A DNA stretch of 64,000 nt from the NCBI GenBank assembly GCA_045546175.1, contig JAZQCI010000094.1, positions 1-64,000 on the forward strand, written 5' to 3'. The position numbers and the translations under genes were made by a program. Origin of the DNA: CAG-791 sp045546175. GTDB lineage: Bacteria; Bacillota; Clostridia; Lachnospirales; Lachnospiraceae. Below the pieces are notes generated by a model. That model worked only from the letters and a program-made list of their open reading frames with translations, was not told where the DNA came from and did not search any database. Shown here one piece after another: positions 35,179 through 43,704 of the stretch (position 1 is the stretch's first letter; each line of letters starts with the position of its first letter).

Positions 35179-36373
35179 CGCTCTCTCCTTTCGTAATGAA
35201 TCCCTCATCGAACGGATCCCGGAATCTCTTTCGATAGATCCTTCCCGAGAAGGCCAGGTGCGGCGCCTCCTCCAGCACGGCTCCATCCGGAAGCACATAG
35301 CCGTACATGGGGTCCGCAATGACCAATGTTCCGGGCCTGCACAGCACCTTCAATGTATTCTCGATTTCCTCTTCTCCCCGGCAGAGAAGATCGCCGGGCC
35401 GCAGCAGGGATTCGCTCTCCTCGGTCGCCGCGATCACCTTCGTGCGCATGCCCTTCGCCTCGCAATCCTCCGCGATGCTGCAGGACAGGACCGGCTCTCC
35501 GATTACGATACATTGCGGGATATCCCGCATCTCTTCCTTTCCGTGTCCGTAGAAGGGCCCGCTCTCTCCGCCGGCAGCCGCCTGCCGGAGCCTCTCGAGC
35601 AGCTCCTTCGCCGCGCTTTCCACGGGGGCGCCCGCCACCCAAGGCGTTCCGAAGCGCTTCTGCAGATAGCGCGCGGACTTGAGCCCGGAGGCGGAGACGA
35701 CCAGATTGACGTCCGCTTCTCCAGCCTGCCGAAGCTGTTCCAGGGTATCTCCCATCGCCCACACAGACACCACCCGGCAGCCGCCGTCATGCAGGATCTC
35801 TCGCAGCGAGCCGCAGCAACTCTTTGCCGCGTAGTCCAGAGGCGTCATGCCCAAAATATTGACTCGAATCTCGCTGTGCTCATCCCCAGACTTCTTCCCG
35901 CCGGCTTTCGCGCTTTCCGCCTCGCTTTCCCCGAACAGCTTTTCCGCCAGCTTCTCGAAAGCGAGTCCGGCTCCGCTGATATAGTCGTGCATCCCGTTGG
36001 TCGGAATGTAGAAGGAAGGGATCCCTGTCCTGTGTTCGATGATCCGGCAGATTCCCGCGAAATCCGTTCCCGTCAGATACGGGATCGGCGAGTTGCACAG
36101 TGCTATAAAGGCGGGAGAAAACTCCTGCGCGGCTCGCACCACGTCATCGATGAATTTGGCGTCATTTCCCATGATCGCGTCCGGCTCGCACAGTCCCGAC
36201 AGAAAGATCAGGCTGTCCCGGTCATACCATCGGATCTCGTCATGTGTATTATAGGTGGAATTGCAGCCCGACGGGTCGTGCATGACCACCATGCCGCCCA
36301 GTTCGTAAAGGGCGCTGCACACGCCGGATACGTCTCCCGTATAGACCGGCAGAATTCGGTATGCCTGTCGCAT
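35168..36373 (-). CDS. Nitrogenase component 1-like protein (K-type, set B)
   Basis: This is a stand-alone K-type protein of 401 aa starting at ATG 36373 after ACAGGAGGAATCT. It shares with the C-terminal half of the gene at 43701-46283 the segments YELGG, D-x-x-GC, HDEIRW, a GL-x-x-DAI-x-G-x-D block and TGTDF. Cysteines at 19, 37, 62 and 93 could hold a cluster. At the place of NifK Cys153 (pattern TCxxxxxG) the sequence is NSPIPYLTG, so that ligand is a proline. It presumably pairs with the H-D fusion 67 bp upstream. hydF starts inside its last codons. Confidence 0.85.
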   Translation of the reverse strand: MRQAYRILPVYTGDVSGVCSALYELGGMVVMHDPSGCNSTYNTHDEIRWYDRDSLIFLSGLCEPDAIMGNDAKFIDDVVRAAQEFSPAFIALCNSPIPYLTGTDFAGICRIIEHRTGIPSFYIPTNGMHDYISGAGLAFEKLAEKLFGESEAESAKAGGKKSGDEHSEIRVNILGMTPLDYAAKSCCGSLREILHDGGCRVVSVWAMGDTLEQLRQAGEADVNLVVSASGLKSARYLQKRFGTPWVAGAPVESAAKELLERLRQAAAGGESGPFYGHGKEEMRDIPQCIVIGEPVLSCSIAEDCEAKGMRTKVIAATEESESLLRPGDLLCRGEEEIENTLKVLCRPGTLVIADPMYGYVLPDGAVLEEAPHLAFSGRIYRKRFRDPFDEGFITKGESDGT

Positions 36374-36440
36374 AGATTCCTCCTGTTCAGATCTCCTGTT
36401 CAAATACTTTTCATCACGCTTTAAATTGCCCGGTCTGCCC

Positions 36441-38627
36441 TCACATGACGATGCTCTCGCAGCCCAGTCCTTTTCTGGGCACCAGGTCCTCGGTGTCCTT
36501 TTCATTCACAAAGGCGTCTTCCATGAGCGCCGCCAGATTGCGGATCCCGCTGTAGCCCCACATGCCGCCGTAATCCACCAGGTTGACGAAATGCCGCGTC
36601 CCGCAGAACCAGGCCGCCTTGGGCCCTGCTGCCAGATAATCCCTGTGCTGCCTGTCGATTCCCTGCGCGTGGAGAAGGCGTCCTTTGACGTGGATCGTGC
36701 TGCACAGGAGCACTTCGCCGTGTTTCTTTTTCAGCCACTCGAAGTCCTCTTGCTCCTCAGGGCTCACAGCGTCCAGATAGACCTCCCTGACATTCAGTCC
36801 CCGCTCAAGCAGGAGTCTCGCAAGCCCCAGCGGCCGCTGCACGCAGATATAGTCGATCGCGATAGGAGTATCCCCGATCACGCTCTTCAGATGAAGGATC
36901 GCGTCGTCGCAGGCCTTCTCTTCCGCCGCGGGATCGATCCCGGCTTCTTCCAAAGTGACCCCGAGAGCCTGCGCCGCTTTTTCCATGAGCTCCCTGATCT
37001 GACCGTATCCTATGGCCGCCGGAAGATAGAGCGGCGCGGCGCCAAGTCTCCTCGCCGTCTGCCTTATGGAAACTTCCGACAGGGGGCTTCTTGTGATCAT
37101 CACTTCTCTGCCGGACAGCTTACAGTACTCTTCCAGTGTCCTGCAATCCTGGATCTGCAGAGGCTCCGAGACCGTCCCCCGCTTCTCGTCCGCTTTCCGG
37201 ATCAGCTGCATGAGTTCGCACTCCGGATCCAGCGCATAGATGTCCCCGAGAAGGGCCGTCTGCCCGTTTCTGCTTTCACAGGTCGGCAGCACGTCCATCA
37301 TGGCTTTTCGGAGCTTCTGGTCGGGCGTAGGGCCGGTCTTCTGCATGATGGGATCCATCCAGCACTTCACGAAAACGATGCCCGGAAATCTCTTTTCCAG
37401 CTCCCTGTAGACATAGCCCATGTCGCAACCCATAAAGTGGTGCAGACATACGGGAAAGACCAGAACTGCCTTGGGAAGTCCTTCTTCGCCTCGCTTTTGG
37501 CGGATCTTGCATAGTACGTCCGTGATCCCCTCCAGCGTGATCTCTTCCAGATTTCCGCTCTGCATGTCCTTCTCCTCGAGAACGACGCAGGAAAAGCGCT
37601 CGATCGCGTTCATCTCCGCCGCCGTCATCACGACGCCCCGCATGCAGTTGTCCGAGCAGATGTAGATCTGGTGGGCCTGCGGCATCAGCATGCCGATGTG
37701 GACGATGTTCCAGGTCTCGTGGACGGGCGCGTTGAACTCCAGTCCCGCCGTAAACGGAGCCGGAAAGGAGGCCTCTCCGACGGGAATTCTTGCGGGATTT
37801 CCGGACAGATCCGAGAGGGGGCTCTGTTTTGACCCGCCAAAAGACTGCTCAGCGGCCGGATACCGAATCTGGCAGTCCCGCGCGATCCTGTCCGCGAGAG
37901 CCCTGTAGGCGTCCGCCATGGCAGAATCCGGGAAGGCTTCCATGACAGTGGTGCCCAGCTCTTCCGCCTCCTGCACCGTCTCCGACCGCTCAAGAGTCCC
38001 GATCACCTCCGTGTGCAGGTCCTCTGCCAGCTCCTGAACCTTCTCATCCTCTCGCTTTACATTCCGGCGATTGAGGATCAGGCCGCCCAGCTGCGCATAG
38101 CCCCTATCCTTGAAGCCCTGCACGGCCAGGCCGATATTGGCGGCCGCGTAGATGGCCATGTTCTCCCCGGATGTCAGGACGTAGACTCTGTTGGCGAATC
38201 CCTCCCGCATGGGCATGGCAAAACCGCCGCAGACCACATCGCCCAAGACGTCATAGAGAATGATGTCGGGGCTGTATTTTGCCAGAATATCCTTGTCCCG
38301 CAAGGTCTCCAGCGCCGTGATGATCCCGCGCCCCGCGCAGCCCTGCCCGGGCGTCGGCCCGCCGGCCTCCGCGCAGATGATCCTGCCGCCGCCTTCCGTC
38401 TCCCGGACGAAGATCACGTCCTCGAGAGCAAAGGGCTCCCGCCTTCGGACCATCTCCATGACAGTCGGGAGTGCCGCCCCGCCGCGAAGGCTCAGGGTGG
38501 AGTCCGCCTTGGGATCGCAGCCGATCTGCAGCACGCACATGCCGCGCTCCGCCCAGTAGCGGGATAAGTTTGAAACGGTCGTCGATTTCCCGATGCCGCC
38601 TTTGCCGTAAAAAGCTATTCTGATCAT
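36441..38627 (-). CDS. NifH-like reductase fused to a NifD-like domain (set B)
   Basis: This 728-residue chain has a complete NifH-type ATPase at residues 1-255: P-loop YGKGGIGKST, CDPKADST, and both cluster-ligand cysteines, Cys97 in GQGCAGRG and Cys133 in DVVCGGFAMP. After a linker (255-300) a D-type nitrogenase component 1 domain fills residues 300-728. Its candidate cluster cysteines are Cys328 (DNCMRG), Cys394 (PVCLHHFMG) and Cys422 (VKCWM), which line up by eye with the D domain of the gene at 43701-46283. Fusion of the reductase to its catalytic partner on one chain is unusual, since in nitrogenase the two dissociate after each electron. The gene follows the TM1266-type gene by 41 bp, with GGAGACAGA before ATG. 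Confidence 0.87.
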   Translation of the reverse strand: MIRIAFYGKGGIGKSTTVSNLSRYWAERGMCVLQIGCDPKADSTLSLRGGAALPTVMEMVRRREPFALEDVIFVRETEGGGRIICAEAGGPTPGQGCAGRGIITALETLRDKDILAKYSPDIILYDVLGDVVCGGFAMPMREGFANRVYVLTSGENMAIYAAANIGLAVQGFKDRGYAQLGGLILNRRNVKREDEKVQELAEDLHTEVIGTLERSETVQEAEELGTTVMEAFPDSAMADAYRALADRIARDCQIRYPAAEQSFGGSKQSPLSDLSGNPARIPVGEASFPAPFTAGLEFNAPVHETWNIVHIGMLMPQAHQIYICSDNCMRGVVMTAAEMNAIERFSCVVLEEKDMQSGNLEEITLEGITDVLCKIRQKRGEEGLPKAVLVFPVCLHHFMGCDMGYVYRELEKRFPGIVFVKCWMDPIMQKTGPTPDQKLRKAMMDVLPTCESRNGQTALLGDIYALDPECELMQLIRKADEKRGTVSEPLQIQDCRTLEEYCKLSGREVMITRSPLSEVSIRQTARRLGAAPLYLPAAIGYGQIRELMEKAAQALGVTLEEAGIDPAAEEKACDDAILHLKSVIGDTPIAIDYICVQRPLGLARLLLERGLNVREVYLDAVSPEEQEDFEWLKKKHGEVLLCSTIHVKGRLLHAQGIDRQHRDYLAAGPKAAWFCGTRHFVNLVDYGGMWGYSGIRNLAALMEDAFVNEKDTEDLVPRKGLGCESIVM

Positions 38628-38668
38628 TCTGTCTCCGTCAATATATCTGCGTTGTTATATCTTCGTTA

Positions 38669-38938
38669 TCAGATTTCCGTTTTAGTGATCACGTTGGAAT
38701 AGGCCGTCTTGGCACTGGTGCCCGGAAGCCTCCCGATCCGGCCCGACAGGGCGCTGATCTTCTCCTGCGGAGCGTCCACGGCGACACTGATGATGTTGAT
38801 GCCCTTGCTCCTGTAGGGGATGCCCATTCTGCCGATCACGTACCCGCGGTATTCGTGAAGGATCTCATTGATCTTCTGCGCGGCGTCCTCGTTCTCCACG
38901 ATGATCGAGATCACCGCAACTCTCGTCTCTATGCTCAT
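38669..38938 (-). CDS. TM1266-type iron-only hydrogenase system regulator
   Basis: This is an 89-residue ACT/NikR-C-like protein beginning MSIETRVAVISIIVEN, with RMGIPYRSKGINIISVAVDAP in the middle. The pattern matches the TM1266 family, which is regularly encoded next to HydE, HydF and HydG and thought to be regulatory. It has no separate DNA-binding domain. The ATG at 38938 is preceded by GGAGGGACCGGT. It lies between hypE and the H-D fusion gene, which ties the hyp and nitrogenase-like parts to the hyd system. Confidence 0.88.
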   Translation of the reverse strand: MSIETRVAVISIIVENEDAAQKINEILHEYRGYVIGRMGIPYRSKGINIISVAVDAPQEKISALSGRIGRLPGTSAKTAYSNVITKTEI

Positions 38939-38960
38939 ACCGGTCCCTCCGACACTCACT

Positions 38961-39971
38961 TCAGCAGATTCTGGGAAGCAGCTCATTTCCGGGCTGGGGA
39001 AGCAGAGTCTGCGCTCCGATCTCCGTCGTCATGGTCACTCTTCCGGGCATCTGATCCGTGATCCTTCCTATCATTGTCGCACCCTCGGTATATTTGCAGG
39101 CCCGGAGTGTCTCCAGCAGAAGCTCCGCGCTCTCCTCGGGACAGATCATTACGAGCCGGCCCTCGCAGGCGAGGTACAGCGGCTCAAGGCCCAGCAGTCC
39201 GCAGACGCCCTTTACAGCCGGATCGACCGGGATGGACGCCGCTTCCAGGTTTACGCCGACGCCGCTCTGCGCCGCGATCTCGTAGAGAACGGTTCCGACG
39301 CCGCCTCTTGTGGCGTCACGGATGACATGGATCTCGGGGACAGCGGCCAGGGCGGCCTGTACCGCGCCGGAAAGGGGCGCGCAGTCGCTTGTGACGTCCG
39401 CCTCAATCCCGTAGTCCTCTCTCTCGAGAAGGATCGTGCAGCCGTGTCTTCCTATGTCGCCGGTCACAATGACGGCGTCGCCGGGCTTTGCAAGCGCGCC
39501 GGAGGTGCGAACACCCTCGGGAATGATCCCGACGCCGGTCGTATTGATGAATACGCCGTCCACCTGTCCCTTGCCGGCGACCTTGGTGTCACCCGCCACG
39601 ATCTTCACGCCCGCTTCCGCAGCCGTCTTCTCCATGGCGGCGGCGATCTCCTCGAGCTGATCCATGGAAAAGCCCTCTTCAATGACAAATCCGCAGGTGA
39701 GATATTTTGGCACGGCGCCCATACAGGCCAGGTCGTTGACCGTGCCGCATATCGAGAGCTTGCCGATATTGCCGCCCGCGAAGAAAGCCGGGGATACAAT
39801 AAAGCCGTCCGTGGACATGGCAATCTTTCCCTTCTCGACATCGATCACGGCCGCGTCGTCCGCCGTAAAGAGCGGGTTCTGAAAATGTGCCTTGAAGACG
39901 CGGTCGATCAGCTCGGAGGTCTGTTTGCCTCCGGCGCCGTGCGCCAGTGTTACTGTATCGCTCTTACTCAT
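38961..39971 (-). CDS. hypE: Hydrogenase maturation protein HypE
   Basis: HypE dehydrates the carbamoyl group that HypF places on its C-terminal cysteine, to give the cyanide ligand. The protein ends in PRIC with that cysteine intact. The N-terminus TVTLAHGAGGKQTSELI and the ATP region with RDATRGGVGTVLYEIA are typical of the PurM-like fold. Length 336 aa from ATG 39971, with GGAGGAGAATAAG upstream inside hypD. It is one base away from the hypD stop. Confidence 0.96.
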   Translation of the reverse strand: MSKSDTVTLAHGAGGKQTSELIDRVFKAHFQNPLFTADDAAVIDVEKGKIAMSTDGFIVSPAFFAGGNIGKLSICGTVNDLACMGAVPKYLTCGFVIEEGFSMDQLEEIAAAMEKTAAEAGVKIVAGDTKVAGKGQVDGVFINTTGVGIIPEGVRTSGALAKPGDAVIVTGDIGRHGCTILLEREDYGIEADVTSDCAPLSGAVQAALAAVPEIHVIRDATRGGVGTVLYEIAAQSGVGVNLEAASIPVDPAVKGVCGLLGLEPLYLACEGRLVMICPEESAELLLETLRACKYTEGATMIGRITDQMPGRVTMTTEIGAQTLLPQPGNELLPRIC

Positions 39972-39972
39972 C

Positions 39973-41046
39973 TTATTCTCCTCCATACAGATAGAAAGCC
40001 GAGCAGGCGCCTTCCCCGGATACCATACAGGCTCCGATGGGGTGCTCGGGCGTGCAGACTTTGCCGAAAACCTTGCAGTCGGAGGGCAGGCATTTGCCCT
40101 GCAGGACCTCCCCGCATCGGCAGGCGGGATTGCTCTTTCCCTCCACTTTGGGCAGATTAAACTTGATCCTTGCGTCAAACTGCGCGTAGGAATCTCTCAG
40201 CTTCATGCCGGAGAGCGGGATCTCGCCGATTCCTCTCCACTCGCTGTCGCAGGGCTCCATCATGGAGTCCACAAGGCGGACTGCCGCCGGCTGCCCCTGG
40301 GGTCTGACAACTCTGGGGTAACAGTTGACGAAGAAGGGCTCCCCCTTCTCGAATTTGGTCACCGCCACGGCCAGTGCCGTCACGAGCTCCGCCGCCGTAA
40401 ATCCTGCGCAGACGCCGCTCACGCCGCGCGCCGCCAGGTCCTCGCAGATTCCTGTCCCTACGATCGCGTGCACATGGCCGGGATACAGGTACAGGTCCGT
40501 GCTGTCCTTCATGGCCTCATAGGCTCCGTGCATGGTCTTATTGGCGGTCAAAACAGAGAAATTCTCCACTCCCCTCTCCTGCGCCGACTGCACCGCCAGG
40601 CACACGGAAGGCGTCGTGGTCTCAAATCCCACTGACAGAAAGACCACCTGCTCCTCCGGATGAGAGGCCGCGTAATCCACTGCGTCCGCCGGGGAATAGA
40701 CGACCTGTACTTTGGCTCCTTCGCCGCGCGCTTTCTGAAGGCTCGATGACGTGCCCGGCACCCGCACCAGATCTCCGAATGTGCAGATCGTGCAGCCGTG
40801 CTCGAGGGCAAGAAGCAGCGCCTCGTCGATGAAGCTGACCGGCGTCACGCATACCGGACATCCCGGTCCGGAGATCAGGCGAATGTTCTTTGGCAATATT
40901 TTGCGGATTCCCAGGCGGAAGATCTCGTGGGTGTGCGTGCCGCACACTTCCATGATCCGCACTTCGGGTCCGCTGTAATTCCTGAGAATGTCCAGTGCGC
41001 TCTTTTTCTTGTCGCCGCCGGTCATATTTGTGCTGTTCTGACTCAT
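39973..41046 (-). CDS. hypD: Hydrogenase maturation protein HypD
   Basis: HypD is the iron-sulfur protein on which, with HypC, the Fe(CN)2CO unit is assembled. Conserved parts present are EVCGTHTHEIFR, SGPGCPVCVTP, SVGFETTTPSV and the C-terminal cluster cysteines (ACRCGEVLQGKCLPSDCKVF). Length 357 aa. It overlaps hypC by four bases. Confidence 0.97.
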   Translation of the reverse strand: MSQNSTNMTGGDKKKSALDILRNYSGPEVRIMEVCGTHTHEIFRLGIRKILPKNIRLISGPGCPVCVTPVSFIDEALLLALEHGCTICTFGDLVRVPGTSSSLQKARGEGAKVQVVYSPADAVDYAASHPEEQVVFLSVGFETTTPSVCLAVQSAQERGVENFSVLTANKTMHGAYEAMKDSTDLYLYPGHVHAIVGTGICEDLAARGVSGVCAGFTAAELVTALAVAVTKFEKGEPFFVNCYPRVVRPQGQPAAVRLVDSMMEPCDSEWRGIGEIPLSGMKLRDSYAQFDARIKFNLPKVEGKSNPACRCGEVLQGKCLPSDCKVFGKVCTPEHPIGACMVSGEGACSAFYLYGGE

Positions 41047-41255
41047 AAATACGCCTCCAGAAGATCCTCCGTCTCCGAACGGTCATCACTTGTGATCTTG
41101 GAAATGGCGGCTCCCGCGTGGACCATGACGTAATCGCCCGGCTCCAGATCTTCAAGGAGCTGCGCGGAGACCTGCCTCTTTGCTCCGCTGGCGTCTACAA
41201 GCGCCGTTCCGTTCTCATTGATCTTGACTACTCTCGCCGAAAGTCCTACACACAT
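41043..41255 (-). CDS. hypC: Hydrogenase maturation chaperone HypC
   Basis: This is a 70-residue HypC/HupF-type OB-fold protein starting MCVGLSARVV; the essential Cys2 that binds the iron is present. It continues with GDYVMVHAGAAISKI as usual. AAGGAGGAAAAT precedes ATG. HypC normally docks on the large subunit of a NiFe hydrogenase; no such subunit is encoded in the window. Confidence 0.95.
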   Translation of the reverse strand: MCVGLSARVVKINENGTALVDASGAKRQVSAQLLEDLEPGDYVMVHAGAAISKITSDDRSETEDLLEAYL

Positions 41256-41265
41256 ATTTTCCTCC

Positions 41266-43704
41266 TTATAGTGCTCTATCTAATACTCTTTGCTGGGCAG
41301 CCACCGCCTGCCCCAGCGCGATTCCTCCGTCATTAGGCGGCACCAGGTGATGAATCAGCACCCGGAAACCGCTTATCTCCAGCCCTTTTTTGACCAGATC
41401 CAGCAGAAGCCTGTTCTGGAAGCATCCGCCGCTCAGGGCCGCCGTTCCGATTCCGGTTTCCTTGCGGATCTCACAGCATGCCGCAATGATCTGATCGGCA
41501 AGCCTTTTGTGGAAGATAAAGGCCAGCTTGTCCGGGTCTTCTCCCCGCAGTCTTCCCAGCGTGATCTCTCTGACGATTTCTTCCGTGGGAAGGATCAGGC
41601 GTCTGTCTTCGCTTTTGCACACAGTCTCCGCGTTTTCGCTTATCGCAGAAGAAACAGCCGACTGCTCATCACCGGGTTCGTGTTTCCCGGTCGTTTTCTC
41701 ATACCGCTCGGCGGCAAATTCCAGTGCCATGGAGGCCTCCCCTTCGAAGGTGGAGTGCCTGCAGATGCCGCAGATCGCGCTTACGGCATCGAACAGCCGT
41801 CCCGCACTTGTGGAAGTCACCGCGTTGAGCCCTCTGTCCGCCATCTTTCTGAGGACGGCTGCCTCCTGTTCGGTACAAAGTTCGAGCTCCTTTATGACCC
41901 TGCCGGCATCGGCCAGCGGCGAGTCCGCCTCTTCTTCCTTGCTGATGCTGTGCAGCATAGACACCGCGATTCTCCATCCGTCCCGGGAGGACAGATCGCC
42001 GCCCACCTGTACAAAGGGCCTTATGCTCGCCGCTCTGTCAAAAGATCGATAGTCCGCAGTCAGGATCTCTCCGCCCCATATTGTCCCGTCCGTTCCGTAA
42101 CCGGTTCCGTCCATGGACACGCCGATCACGCGGTCCGAAAAGTCGTTTTCCGCCATGCAGCTGAGGATATGCGCGTAGTGGTGCTGTACGCGCACGACGG
42201 GAAGCGGTCCGCCTCCCTGTTCCCTGCCGATCTTCTCCGCCAGTTCCAGGGCCGTCGTCACCGAGTTGTACCGGGGATGCATGTCGCAGGCGATGACCTG
42301 CGGCGTCACTTCCAGGAGCCGCGCATATCTTTCTGTCGTCTCCTCCAGCGCCTTGACGCTGCGAAGGTCCGCCAGGTCTCCGATGTAGGAGGACGGATAG
42401 AAAAGTCCCCCGGTTCCGATACAGAACGTATTTTTCAGCTCTCCGCCGATAGCCAGAATTCCTGTGCCGCTTCCTTCTCCGACGCTCTCCCCCCATGCGG
42501 ACAGCATGTAAGGGAGCGGCGCGTAGCCCCTGGACCGGCGGATCATATAAGGTTCGTCGTCGTAGAAATCCATGACTGAGTCGTCCGCCCGGATCCGGAT
42601 CTTGCGATCATGGGACAAAATACAGTCGCACAGATTTCCGAGCTCCTGCAGCGCCTCTCTGTCATCCCGGCAGATGGGAGCGCCCGACACATTGCCGCTG
42701 GTCATGACAAGGCAGTCCGGCATTTGGATGTCGTCTGTATAATCAAACAGTAATAGCTGTACAGGCGCATACGGGAGCATGACGCCCACTGTCGGATTTC
42801 CCGGCGCAATAGAGGGGCACAGCTTTCCCTGCGGCTTTTTCTCCAGGAGCAGGATCGGCTTCTGGTGCCCGGTGAGAATCTCCTTCTGCCGCTCACTGAT
42901 CACGCACTCCCGCTCCGCGACTGTTTCATCCCGCATCATGACGGCAAAGGGCTTGACCGGCCTGGTTTTTCTTGCCCGGAGCTTTGCCACCGCTTCTTCT
43001 TTGGTCGCATCGCAACAGAGATGAAAACCTCCGATCCCTTTAATTGCCGCGATCCCGCCCTCGGCGATGATCCTGCGCGTCCTTGTGATCGCCTCTCTGC
43101 CCCGCACAGACTCTTCGCCGGCCAGATAGACCTGCGGGCCACACTCATTGCAGCACACGGGCTGCGCGTCATAGCGCCTGCTAGAAGGGGAGTGATACTC
43201 CTGAGCGCACTGCGGACACATGGGAAACATCTTCATGCTGGTCCGCTCTCTGTCATAAGGCAGTGCGTCCAGGATCGTCAGACGAGGTCCGCAGCAGGTG
43301 CAGTTGATGAACGGATGCAGATACCGTCTGTCCGACGGATCATAGAGCTCCGCCTTGCACTCCTCGCAGATCGCGATATCCGGCGAGATGAAGATTTCCC
43401 CCTTTGTTTTGGCGCTCTCGATGATCTCGAAGGAGTCAAAAGAGCGCCCCGAATCGTCCACACTGCGGACATCCATCTTGAGGACCGCCGCACGTTTCGG
43501 GGGCTTTTTCTCCAGCAGGTTCACAAAATTCTGCGTCTGCTCCTCGCTTCCCTGTGCGAAGATCTCCACATAGGGCCCTTTGTTGCAGACCGAGCCCGTG
43601 ATTCCCGCAGTGGCCGCGTGGCGCGCGACCGTGGGGCGAAAACCTACACCCTGTACTATGCCGTATACTTTGATTCTCAGTGTTCTTGTCGTATTTTCGA
43701 TCAT
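41266..43704 (-). CDS. hypF: Carbamoyltransferase HypF
   Basis: HypF transfers the carbamoyl group from carbamoyl phosphate to HypE. Domains in order: acylphosphatase (VQGVGFRPTV, residues 8-95), two zinc fingers (CEECKAEL...CTCCGPR and CPQCAQEY...CCNECGPQ), a YrdC domain (around 200-380) and a Kae1-like domain ending in TAALSGGCFQNRLLL and a conserved DGGIALGQ. At 812 aa it is a little longer than usual because of an insert near residues 640-690. Its start overlaps the upstream nitrogenase-like gene by four bases (ATGA), a direct sign of co-expression. Confidence 0.96.
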   Translation of the reverse strand: MIENTTRTLRIKVYGIVQGVGFRPTVARHAATAGITGSVCNKGPYVEIFAQGSEEQTQNFVNLLEKKPPKRAAVLKMDVRSVDDSGRSFDSFEIIESAKTKGEIFISPDIAICEECKAELYDPSDRRYLHPFINCTCCGPRLTILDALPYDRERTSMKMFPMCPQCAQEYHSPSSRRYDAQPVCCNECGPQVYLAGEESVRGREAITRTRRIIAEGGIAAIKGIGGFHLCCDATKEEAVAKLRARKTRPVKPFAVMMRDETVAERECVISERQKEILTGHQKPILLLEKKPQGKLCPSIAPGNPTVGVMLPYAPVQLLLFDYTDDIQMPDCLVMTSGNVSGAPICRDDREALQELGNLCDCILSHDRKIRIRADDSVMDFYDDEPYMIRRSRGYAPLPYMLSAWGESVGEGSGTGILAIGGELKNTFCIGTGGLFYPSSYIGDLADLRSVKALEETTERYARLLEVTPQVIACDMHPRYNSVTTALELAEKIGREQGGGPLPVVRVQHHYAHILSCMAENDFSDRVIGVSMDGTGYGTDGTIWGGEILTADYRSFDRAASIRPFVQVGGDLSSRDGWRIAVSMLHSISKEEEADSPLADAGRVIKELELCTEQEAAVLRKMADRGLNAVTSTSAGRLFDAVSAICGICRHSTFEGEASMALEFAAERYEKTTGKHEPGDEQSAVSSAISENAETVCKSEDRRLILPTEEIVREITLGRLRGEDPDKLAFIFHKRLADQIIAACCEIRKETGIGTAALSGGCFQNRLLLDLVKKGLEISGFRVLIHHLVPPNDGGIALGQAVAAQQRVLDRAL

